Assembly: GCA_013204125.1 (NCBI GenBank)
Contig: JABMOP010000423.1
Coordinates: forward strand, 1-5,235
Direction of reading: 5' to 3'
Source of the DNA: Rhodospirillales bacterium
GTDB taxonomy: Bacteria > Pseudomonadota > Alphaproteobacteria > Rhodospirillales > UBA2165
DNA length: 5,235 bases
Shown: positions 1 to 5,070 of the stretch, piece by piece
Position numbering within the stretch: position 1 is the stretch's first letter
How the letters are laid out: each line of letters starts with the position of its first letter
The notes under the pieces: model-generated
Database searches by the model: none
What the model was told of the DNA's origin: nothing
The model's input: only the letters and a program-made list of their open reading frames with translations
Position numbers and translations under genes: made by a program

Positions 1-129
1 GACCTGTCGGTACATTCGCAGGCGCATTTAAACAAGGTGGCGAGGCAGCTCAATGAGCGTCCTCGCAAGACACTAGAGTTTGCAACGCCAGCAGAGAGAT
101 TTAACGAATGTGTTGCGTTGACCGGTTGA
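1..129 (+). CDS. IS30-family transposase, C-terminal end only (cut by window edge)
   Basis: Frame 1 is open from the first base to a TGA at 127-129 and gives 42 residues. The segment reads HLNKVARQLNERPRKTLEF and continues through ATPAERFNECVAL. The 'LNxRPRKTLxFxTPAERF' pattern is the conserved tail of IS30-family DDE transposases, which cut and join the ends of their element. The catalytic DDE residues lie upstream and cannot be seen, so it is not possible to say whether the gene is intact. The natural-looking stop after the usual C-terminus argues against a truncation at this end. It points the same way as hldD and ends 118 bases before it, so the element's right end must fall in that gap. 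Family assignment is by recognition of the tail motif and is fairly secure; the particular IS cannot be named. Confidence 0.88.
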   Translation, partial: DLSVHSQAHLNKVARQLNERPRKTLEFATPAERFNECVALTG

Positions 130-168
130 GGTCGCACTCATTATGCGGACATTTTCTCGGTGCGCAAC

Positions 169-197
169 TTGCGGGCGTCCCGATGCCCGCCTATAAA
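169..197 (+). promoter_or_regulatory. Candidate sigma70-type promoter for hldD
   Basis: TTGCGG at 169-174 and TATAAA at 192-197 are separated by exactly 17 bases. The -10 matches the consensus at five of six positions and the -35 keeps the TTG. Transcription would start near 204, giving a leader of about 44 bases before the hldD ATG. The spacer carries an inverted repeat, GCGGGC at 171-176 and GCCCGC at 185-190, which could be an operator or chance in GC-rich DNA. It is the best promoter match in the gap, but it is a prediction only. Confidence 0.4.
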
Positions 198-228
198 GCG
201 GGAACGGGCGGCAAGGGCCGCATAACCC

Positions 229-233
229 AAGGA
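229..233 (+). promoter_or_regulatory. Probable ribosome binding site of hldD
   Basis: AAGGA lies 14 bases before the ATG at 248, somewhat farther than the usual 5-9. No better purine-rich stretch lies closer. The ATG is nevertheless secure because the protein begins directly with the nucleotide-binding strand expected at the N-terminus of this family. Confidence 0.45.
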
Positions 234-247
234 CGAACGCGCTTTAC

Positions 248-1234
248 ATGTATCTGGTCACCGGCGCTGCCGGGTTCATAGGCTCCAACCTTGTTGAAGC
301 CCTGGAGCGAGAGGGTGCATCCGGGATCGCCGTCTGCGACACCCCCAGCGATGACGGAAAATGGCGTAACCTGGCCAAACGCAATCTTGGTCCGATTGTC
401 GAGTCCGGCCAATTGCTCGAATTTCTAGGATCATCGGCCGGCGATATCGAAACCATTTTCCATATGGGCGCCATATCATCGACCACCGAAACCGATCTCG
501 AATTGCTGGACGCGGTGAATGTTCGCCTGCCGACCGAATTGTGGGATTGGTGCGCCAAGCAGGGTGTCCCTTTTATTTATGCGTCTTCAGCGGCGACCTA
601 CGGGGATGGCGCCGCCGGTTTCGATGATGATTGGTCTTTGGCTGCCCTGGCCGAGCTTAAGCCCTTGAACGGTTACGGCCGCTCCAAAAACAAATTTGAT
701 CAAAAAGTCGCCGCCTGGGTGGCCGAAGGCGCACCTACGCCTCCGCATTGGGCTGGCTTGAAATTTTTTAACGTCTATGGCCCCAACGAATATCATAAGG
801 GCGGCCAGCGTAGCGTGGTGCCGCAAATTCATGAGCAGGTGAAGGCGAGCGGCGTTGCGCGGCTGTTCAAATCGCATAACCCGGATTACCCCGACGGCGG
901 CCAGTTGCGGGACTTCATCTGGGTCGGCGATTGTGTCGATGTTATGCTGTGGCTTGCGCGTAACCCGGACGTCAACGGCATATTCAATTGCGGAACCGGC
1001 AAGGCGCGGACCTTTATCGATCTCGCTAAGGCGGTGTTTGCCGCCCTCGGTAAAGAGCCGAATATCGAATTCATCCCGACGCCGGAAAATATTCGTGATA
1101 AGTATCAATACTTCACCGAAGCCAGCATGGACCGGCTTCTAAGCGCCGGATACGACGCCGGGTTCACGTCACTGGAAGACGGCGTCGCCCGCTATGTTCA
1201 GGAATTTTTGGCCAAGGACGATCCCTTTCTTTGA
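248..1234 (+). CDS. hldD: ADP-L-glycero-D-manno-heptose 6-epimerase HldD (RfaD)
   Basis: This cytoplasmic enzyme converts ADP-D-glycero-D-manno-heptose to the L-glycero form, the last step in making the heptose donor of LPS inner core. The 328 residues form an extended short-chain dehydrogenase. The NADP-binding glycine motif GAAGFIG is at residues 6-12, close to the N-terminus, which supports the ATG start. The SSAATYG segment is at 113-119 and the YxxxK pair is Y143/K147. The motif FNVYGPNEYHKGG (174-186) contains K184, aligned by motif with the second catalytic lysine of E. coli HldD (K178). This HKG motif separates HldD from other sugar epimerases. RDFIWVGD (221-228), FNCGTGKA (246-253) and the KYQYFTEA segment (285-292) are also typical. 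Length fits the family. The kinase/adenylyltransferase partner HldE is not in the window. lgt follows after 27 bases and may be co-transcribed. Confidence 0.95.
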   Translation: MYLVTGAAGFIGSNLVEALEREGASGIAVCDTPSDDGKWRNLAKRNLGPIVESGQLLEFLGSSAGDIETIFHMGAISSTTETDLELLDAVNVRLPTELWDWCAKQGVPFIYASSAATYGDGAAGFDDDWSLAALAELKPLNGYGRSKNKFDQKVAAWVAEGAPTPPHWAGLKFFNVYGPNEYHKGGQRSVVPQIHEQVKASGVARLFKSHNPDYPDGGQLRDFIWVGDCVDVMLWLARNPDVNGIFNCGTGKARTFIDLAKAVFAALGKEPNIEFIPTPENIRDKYQYFTEASMDRLLSAGYDAGFTSLEDGVARYVQEFLAKDDPFL

Positions 1235-1261
1235 GGCCCTGGCCCGGCCATTGGATGACGC

Positions 1262-2059
1262 ATGATTACAGCCATTCCATTTCCCAGTATTGACCCGGTC
1301 TTGATTGCGATTGGGCCGTTAGCCATCCGCTGGTACGCGCTTGCCTACATTGCCGGGCTGTTGCTCGGATGGAAATATGTCAAAATTTACGTTGCCAAGC
1401 CGCCGGGCGCCATGCAGGAAAAAGACATTGACGATTTTCTTGTCTGGGCGACCCTCGGCGTGGTGCTGGGGGGGCGCATTGGATATGTGGTGTTCTATAA
1501 CGGCGAATACTATCTTTCCAATCCGCTCGCCATTTTGAAGGTCTGGCAGGGCGGCATGTCCTTCCATGGCGGCGCCTTCGGCATGATCGCCGCGGTGTAT
1601 TTGTTTGCCCGCAAACGGGGGCTTGCGCTGCTCGGCGTTGGCGATGCCATCGCTGTCGCCGCCCCGGTCGGTTTGTTTTTCGGTCGCCTCGCTAATTTCA
1701 TCAACGGCGAATTGTTCGGGCGCGTGACCGATGTCCCCTGGGCCATGGTGTTCCCCCATGGCGGGCCCAATCCCCGCCATCCGAGCCAGCTTTACGAGGC
1801 TTTCCTCGAAGGGCTGGTCTTGTTTGTGCTTCTCTATTTTCTGGCGCGGAACGAAAAGATCAGGAATCGGCCGGGCGTTCTCGCCGGTGTGTTTTTTATT
1901 GGCTACGCGATATCGCGGGCGCTGGTCGAACTCGTTCGCCAGCCCGATATCCAGATTGGGTTCCTTGCCGGTGGCTTCACCATGGGGCAGTTTTTGTCGC
2001 TGCCGTTTTTGCTGCTCGGCATATATTTGTTGGTTCGGCGGCCCGGGCACTCGGCTTGA
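1262..2059 (+). CDS. lgt: Prolipoprotein diacylglyceryl transferase Lgt
   Basis: Lgt is an inner-membrane enzyme that transfers diacylglycerol from phosphatidylglycerol to the lipobox cysteine of prolipoproteins, the first step of lipoprotein maturation. The 265-residue protein has about seven hydrophobic segments. RWYALAY (23-29) carries the conserved tyrosine Y25. SFHGG (100-104) is the essential HGG motif with H102. The signature GRLANFINGELFGR spans 141-154, with R142, N145 and G153 at the positions of E. coli R143, N146 and G154. VRQPDIQ (225-231) holds R226, which probably corresponds to the other essential arginine. HPSQLYEA (173-180) is another family hallmark. The start is the only sensible one: the N-terminal 'FPSIDPVLIAIGPLAIRWY' pattern matches family members, although the ribosome site (GGAT at 1253-1256) is weak. 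The stop overlaps the next gene by four bases, so the two are very likely co-translated. A putative substrate lipoprotein lies three genes downstream. Confidence 0.97.
   Translation: MITAIPFPSIDPVLIAIGPLAIRWYALAYIAGLLLGWKYVKIYVAKPPGAMQEKDIDDFLVWATLGVVLGGRIGYVVFYNGEYYLSNPLAILKVWQGGMSFHGGAFGMIAAVYLFARKRGLALLGVGDAIAVAAPVGLFFGRLANFINGELFGRVTDVPWAMVFPHGGPNPRHPSQLYEAFLEGLVLFVLLYFLARNEKIRNRPGVLAGVFFIGYAISRALVELVRQPDIQIGFLAGGFTMGQFLSLPFLLLGIYLLVRRPGHSA
2056..2059 (+). promoter_or_regulatory. TTGA start/stop overlap coupling lgt to the methyltransferase
   Basis: The TTG start (2056-2058) and the lgt TGA stop (2057-2059) share bases. The sequence just upstream is GC-rich without a recognisable ribosome site. 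Ribosomes finishing lgt would be positioned to re-initiate here, which would keep the two proteins in a fixed ratio. The overlap is seen directly; the coupling is inferred. Confidence 0.7.
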
Positions 2060-3147
2060 CGGCGCTGGCACAACATTTGGCGGAACGTATCCGCGCCGAA
2101 GGCCCGCTCTCCGTTGCCGATTATATGACCGAAGCGCTGACCCATCCCGATCATGGCTATTATATGAGCGGCGACCCGCTCGGCCGCGCCGGTGATTTTA
2201 TCACTGCGCCCGAAGTGAGCCAGATGTTCGGCGAGTTGATCGGGCTTTGGTGCGCCCATCAATGGACCGAGATGGGCAGCCCGCCGGACATCAAAATAGT
2301 TGAACTTGGGCCGGGCCGTGGAACCTTGATGGCTGACGCGGTGCGCGCCGGAACGGGGGTTCCGGGTTTCTTGGAAGCCGCTGCCGTGCATCTCATCGAA
2401 GCCAGCCCGGCGCTTGCCAAGCGGCAAAAGCGAAGCCTGTCTACGTTGTCGGTCGCGATCAATTGGCACCCGTATTTCGAAGACGTGCCGGGCGGGCCGC
2501 TGCTGGTGATCGCCAACGAATTCCTGGACGCCCTTCCGATACGGCAATTTGTCCGCACCGATAGCGGTTGGAGCGAACGCTGCGTCGATTTGGATGCAGA
2601 GGGATGCCTGATCTGGAGCGAAATTGAAGGGCCTGCGCCGACGCCGTTGCCGGCGCATGCCGCCACCGCATTGGTGGGGGACATAATCGAAATTTCGGAA
2701 CCACGGGATCGGCTTGCCGCCCAAATCGCCGGCGCCATTCGAGGCCATGGCGGGGCGGCATTGTTCGTCGATTACGGCCATACGCAAAGCGCCCCCGGTG
2801 ATACGCTCCAAGCCGTCAAAGGCCATCGCTACCACGATGTGTTGGCCGATCCTGGGGACGCCGATGTAACCTCGCATGTGGATTTCGAAGCCTTGGGCGC
2901 AATTGCGCGCGCCGCCGGTACAGCCGTATCGGGGCCGGTCACGCAGGGCGCGTTCCTTACTTCGCTCGGTATCGAGGCCCGCGCCGACCAATTGTCGGGC
3001 GGCGCAACCCCACGCCAGACCGGCGAAGTTCTGGCAGGCTTGAAGCGATTGATCGCGCCCAGCGAAATGGGCACTCTGTTTAAGGTTTTGGCTATTACCC
3101 AAACGGATTTGCCGCTGCCTGAAGGGTTTCAAAATCGAGGGTTTTAA
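2056..3147 (+). CDS. SAM-dependent methyltransferase, MidA/NDUFAF7 (COG1565) family
   Basis: The 363 residues form a class I methyltransferase. The conserved N-terminal block is GPLSVADYM (16-24), HPDHGYY (30-36) and GDFITAPEVSQMFGELIG (46-63). The SAM-binding glycine loop is VELGPGRGT (82-90), followed by IANEFLDALP (152-161), FVDYGH (237-242) and DVTSHVDF (270-277). In mitochondria the homologue NDUFAF7 methylates an arginine of the complex I subunit NDUFS2. The bacterial substrate is not established, and a complex I role here is only inference. The start is TTG, overlapping the lgt TGA as TTGA. The next ATG in frame, codon 24, would remove part of the conserved N-terminal block, so the TTG is preferred. 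No clear Shine-Dalgarno precedes it, which fits translational coupling to lgt. pgeF follows with no gap. Confidence 0.93.
   Translation: MTALAQHLAERIRAEGPLSVADYMTEALTHPDHGYYMSGDPLGRAGDFITAPEVSQMFGELIGLWCAHQWTEMGSPPDIKIVELGPGRGTLMADAVRAGTGVPGFLEAAAVHLIEASPALAKRQKRSLSTLSVAINWHPYFEDVPGGPLLVIANEFLDALPIRQFVRTDSGWSERCVDLDAEGCLIWSEIEGPAPTPLPAHAATALVGDIIEISEPRDRLAAQIAGAIRGHGGAALFVDYGHTQSAPGDTLQAVKGHRYHDVLADPGDADVTSHVDFEALGAIARAAGTAVSGPVTQGAFLTSLGIEARADQLSGGATPRQTGEVLAGLKRLIAPSEMGTLFKVLAITQTDLPLPEGFQNRGF
3137..3141 (+). promoter_or_regulatory. Ribosome binding site of pgeF
   Basis: GAGGG lies six bases before the pgeF ATG and inside the last codons of the methyltransferase gene. It supports the start at 3148, which directly abuts the preceding TAA. 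Confidence 0.7.
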
Positions 3148-3915
3148 ATGATCGCCAATGAAGAACTGGATCGATTGCCGGGTCTTGCGCACGGCTTTTT
3201 CACCCGCGCCGGCGGTGTAAGCGACGGCCACTTTGCGTCTCTCAATTGCGGTTTCGGTTCCGGTGATGATCTGGATAACGTCGCAGAAAACAGGCGCCGG
3301 GTGCTCGGCTTGCTTGGCGCACCCGACGCCCAACTGATCACCGCGTATCAGCAACATACCAATACAGCCATCGAAGTGGATGCCCCCTGGGCGCCCCAAG
3401 ACCCGCCGATCGCCGATGCGATGGCCACCCGCCGACGAGGCGTCGCGCTTGGCATTCTTTCGGCCGATTGCGCGCCGGTGCTGATGGTTGATAGCGACGC
3501 TGGTATTATCGGCGCCGCCCATGCCGGATGGCGCGGCGCGTTGGACGGCATTACAGATTCTTTGGTCGATCTGATGGAACGCATGGGCGCCAAGGCGGAC
3601 AATATCACAGCGGTGATCGGCCCCTGTATCGCCCAAATATCCTACGAGGTTGGGCCTGAATTTTACGACCGCTTCCACGGAAACGATCTGGCTAATGACA
3701 AGTTTTTTGATCCCTCGGCACAAGACGGCCATTGGATGTTCGATCTTTCGGGCTATGTGGCACTCCGCCTTGAAAGCAGATCGGTTGGCCGCACCTCGCA
3801 GATGGGCCTCGATACTTGTGCCGAAGATCAGCCCTTCTTCAGCTATCGCCGGGCGACGCTGTTGGGCGAAAAACAATATGGCCGCGCCATATCCGCTATT
3901 ATGCTTATCGATTAA
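3148..3915 (+). CDS. pgeF: Peptidoglycan editing factor PgeF (YfiH, 'polyphenol oxidase' / laccase-domain family)
   Basis: The 255-residue protein has every hallmark of the COG1496 family. HGFFTRAGGVS is at 15-25, YQQHTN at 67-72, SADCAPVL at 105-112, AAHAGWRG at 123-130, IGPCI at 157-161 and FSYRR at 231-235. H70, C108 and H125 form the expected metal-binding triad. In E. coli the protein removes L-serine wrongly built into the first position of the peptidoglycan peptide in place of L-alanine. Homologues have also been reported with purine nucleoside phosphorylase or deaminase activity, so old laccase annotations should be treated with caution. The location is expected to be cytoplasmic; no signal peptide is seen. 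It follows the methyltransferase without a gap and has its own good ribosome site. Its linkage to lgt places it in an envelope operon. Length is typical and no key residue is missing. Confidence 0.95.
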   Translation: MIANEELDRLPGLAHGFFTRAGGVSDGHFASLNCGFGSGDDLDNVAENRRRVLGLLGAPDAQLITAYQQHTNTAIEVDAPWAPQDPPIADAMATRRRGVALGILSADCAPVLMVDSDAGIIGAAHAGWRGALDGITDSLVDLMERMGAKADNITAVIGPCIAQISYEVGPEFYDRFHGNDLANDKFFDPSAQDGHWMFDLSGYVALRLESRSVGRTSQMGLDTCAEDQPFFSYRRATLLGEKQYGRAISAIMLID

Positions 3916-3929
3916 AATCACCAGTGATT
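3916..3929. repeat. 14-bp palindrome just after pgeF
   Basis: AATCAC and GTGATT, exact reverse complements of six bases each, flank a two-base centre (CA) and begin on the base after the pgeF stop. No T-run follows, so it is not an intrinsic terminator. It could be a binding site for a dimeric regulator of the downstream lipoprotein gene, or chance. Confidence 0.35.
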
Positions 3930-3939
3930 GGATTGGCCG

Positions 3940-4005
3940 ATGCCGTACATGGTCCTTTTGATTATGTTTTCTCTTGCTCTGATGTTGTTCACCTGTGCGT
4001 TGTAG
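3940..4005 (+). CDS. Possible tiny hydrophobic ORF (21 codons) overlapping the lipoprotein start
   Basis: An ATG at 3940 opens a 21-codon frame ending at TAG 4003-4005. It encodes a very hydrophobic peptide, beginning MPYMVLLIMFSLALM and ending in TCAL. The ribosome site is poor (GG-rich bases at 3930-3936 only). It overlaps the GTG start of the next gene by 11 bases in a different frame. It might be a leader peptide that couples or tunes translation of the lipoprotein, or a single-span membrane microprotein. It may equally be a chance open frame. There is no family evidence. Confidence 0.2.
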   Translation: MPYMVLLIMFSLALMLFTCAL

Positions 4006-4936
4006 CGGGCTCAAATTTGCGCGGCTCGGGGCGGCGGTTTTGGCCGCGCTAATCCTTGTTGCCTGCGGCGAACTTCCGAAACCTTTCGCCCATACCGGGC
4101 CAGGGACGCAAAACCCGCTCTTAATTTTAGATGGCAGCGGCGGCCTAAATGTTTCAGCTGGGCCAAATGTGCCCGAAGTTTTAACCGGGCCTTTGGTTCA
4201 GGCCACTCTGGTTGCGCTTACCAACGCCCATATTCCGGCCCAAGCGGGCGGGGATCGGCCCAACAGCTATCTTTTGATAAGCAACGTGACCATCGATCCA
4301 GGAAAATCAGGACAAGCGGAAACGGCGCGCCTCGCTTGGCGTCTTTCAGATCCCCGTGGCAGACTCCTTGGTGAATTTTCAGAAACCATTACCGGAGATC
4401 GCGCCGGATGGTTGACTGCCCAGGATGCCGGCTTGGACATTATTGCTGAGGCCGCCGTTGGCCGGATTGCCAAATTTCTAGCCGCCGATGCGGTGACGGC
4501 GGATAAGACGGCACCGATATCCGGCCCCGCCCGCGTCACGTTTTTTATTGCCGGTGTCGATGGCGCGCCGGGCGATGGCAACGCTTCACTGGCGGCGGCG
4601 CTGGTGCGGGTGATTAAAAATGCGGGCGCCGACATTGCCGATTCGCGCGATTCCGCGACCCATCTGGTTAACGGCTTAGTGCGGACCGGCGCAGCGGCGG
4701 CGGCCCCTGACGCAAATATTTTGCTTTCCATAGATTGGATTGTCTCGACCGGCGACGGCGCTGAATTAGGCCGGGTCAAACAAGCGAACCAAGTTCTCCT
4801 GCCGCAGATTTCCGGGCGTTGGGGCGGGTTGGCCCTCGTTATTGCCGCAGGTGCAGGCCAAGGTATATTCGAAATTTTGGCCGGCTCAAATGCGAATTCA
4901 AACGTCGGTAAGCGGCTCAAAATTGCGGACCAATAG
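3995..4936 (+). CDS. Unrecognised two-repeat lipoprotein
   Basis: I do not recognise the family. The 313-residue product begins with a basic n-region (R2, K7, R10), a hydrophobic stretch at 12-22 and the lipobox LVAC with C24, so it is predicted to be a lipoprotein modified by Lgt. Residue 25 is Gly rather than Asp, so under the E. coli +2 rule it would go to the outer membrane. The mature part looks like two similar domains, about 41-163 and 179-297, described under findings. GTG at 3995 is the only plausible start: an in-frame TGA lies at 3980-3982 and no other start codon precedes the hydrophobic core. The ribosome site is unconvincing. The gene is 79 bases after pgeF and 134 before prs. 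Codon use looks like that of its neighbours. A structural or assembly role at the envelope is a guess; no enzyme motif is seen. Confidence 0.78.
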   Translation: MRCSGLKFARLGAAVLAALILVACGELPKPFAHTGPGTQNPLLILDGSGGLNVSAGPNVPEVLTGPLVQATLVALTNAHIPAQAGGDRPNSYLLISNVTIDPGKSGQAETARLAWRLSDPRGRLLGEFSETITGDRAGWLTAQDAGLDIIAEAAVGRIAKFLAADAVTADKTAPISGPARVTFFIAGVDGAPGDGNASLAAALVRVIKNAGADIADSRDSATHLVNGLVRTGAAAAAPDANILLSIDWIVSTGDGAELGRVKQANQVLLPQISGRWGGLALVIAAGAGQGIFEILAGSNANSNVGKRLKIADQ

Positions 4937-4940
4937 AGGG
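4935..4940 (+). promoter_or_regulatory. Good ribosome binding site before a 23-codon ORF
   Basis: AGAGGG overlaps the lipoprotein TAG stop and lies six bases before the ATG at 4947, an ideal spacing. It is the main reason to take the small ORF seriously, since no longer reading frame uses it. Confidence 0.4.
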
Positions 4941-4946
4941 CATCAA

Positions 4947-5018
4947 ATGTCCAAATTTGACGGGCGTTTACAGCCAACTGACTCACTGTTAAATAAGAAC
5001 GCGCGCGTAGCCGGATAG
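4947..5018 (+). CDS. Possible small protein (23 residues) between the lipoprotein and prs
   Basis: ATG at 4947 opens a 23-codon frame ending in TAG at 5016-5018. The peptide starts MSKFDGRLQPTDSLL and ends NARVAG. It is polar and has no membrane segment or signal peptide. AGAGGG at 4935-4940 gives it a better Shine-Dalgarno than several of the real genes here, and it sits ten bases after the lipoprotein stop, as a next operon member would. Against it are the very short length, the lack of any recognised homologue, and a candidate prs promoter that overlaps it. It could also be a regulatory leader ORF for prs. Confidence 0.3.
   Translation: MSKFDGRLQPTDSLLNKNARVAG
4967..4994 (+). promoter_or_regulatory. 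Candidate promoter for prs
   Basis: TTTACA at 4967-4972 (five of six consensus bases) and TTAAAT at 4989-4994 (four of six) are separated by 16 bases. A start near 5001 would give a prs leader of about 70 bases. TAGAAT at 5016-5021 is another -10-like hexamer but lacks a good -35. An own promoter would make sense for prs, which is needed independently of the envelope genes. Prediction only. Confidence 0.3.
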
Positions 5019-5025
5019 AATTCTC

Positions 5026-5043
5026 GCCGAAAATTTTCCCGGC
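5026..5043. repeat. AT-centred palindrome upstream of prs
   Basis: GAAAATTTTC at 5029-5038 is a perfect ten-base palindrome. It is flanked by GCC (5026-5028) and GGC (5041-5043), which extend the symmetry with a two-base offset (CC at 5039-5040). No T-run follows in the prs direction. It lies 28 bases before the prs ATG, where a regulator site or leader hairpin could act. Confidence 0.35.
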
Positions 5044-5055
5044 AGCCGATCGATT

Positions 5056-5061
5056 GAGGGG
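5056..5061 (+). promoter_or_regulatory. Ribosome binding site of prs
   Basis: GAGGGG lies nine bases before the ATG at 5071 and supports that start. Confidence 0.7.
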
Positions 5062-5070
5062 CCCGAACGG

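Noticed and set aside
118..144. TTGACC plus CATTAT as the main hldD promoter
   Set aside because: The spacer is only 15 bases and the -10 is weak. The TTGCGG/TATAAA pair at 169-197 fits better, though an IS-borne outward promoter cannot be excluded.
1240..1250. TGGCCCGGCCA symmetry between hldD and lgt as a terminator
   Set aside because: The stem is only four to five pairs with a one- to three-base loop and no T-run follows. It is likely chance in GC-rich sequence, and the genes are probably co-transcribed.
1319..2071. A 250-codon - strand frame opposite lgt
   Set aside because: It mirrors lgt almost exactly. Its polar, domainless product is what the complement of a membrane-protein gene gives.
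3148..3915. Calling pgeF a laccase / multicopper oxidase
   Set aside because: The protein lacks multicopper oxidase cupredoxin motifs. Its H70/C108/H125 metal site and AHAGWRG motif belong to the YfiH family, for which peptidoglycan editing is the better supported role.
1903..4014. A 703-codon open frame on the - strand opposite lgt, the methyltransferase and pgeF
   Set aside because: It is antisense to three genes with clear family motifs. The methyltransferase and pgeF share one frame because their gap is zero, so a single antisense shadow can run through both. The predicted product has no recognisable domain and is rich in H, R and Q, as expected of an antisense translation.
4267..4986. 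A 239-codon - strand frame opposite the lipoprotein
   Set aside because: The + strand has a textbook lipoprotein signal and an internal domain repeat. The - strand product is an S/A/P-rich shadow without motifs.
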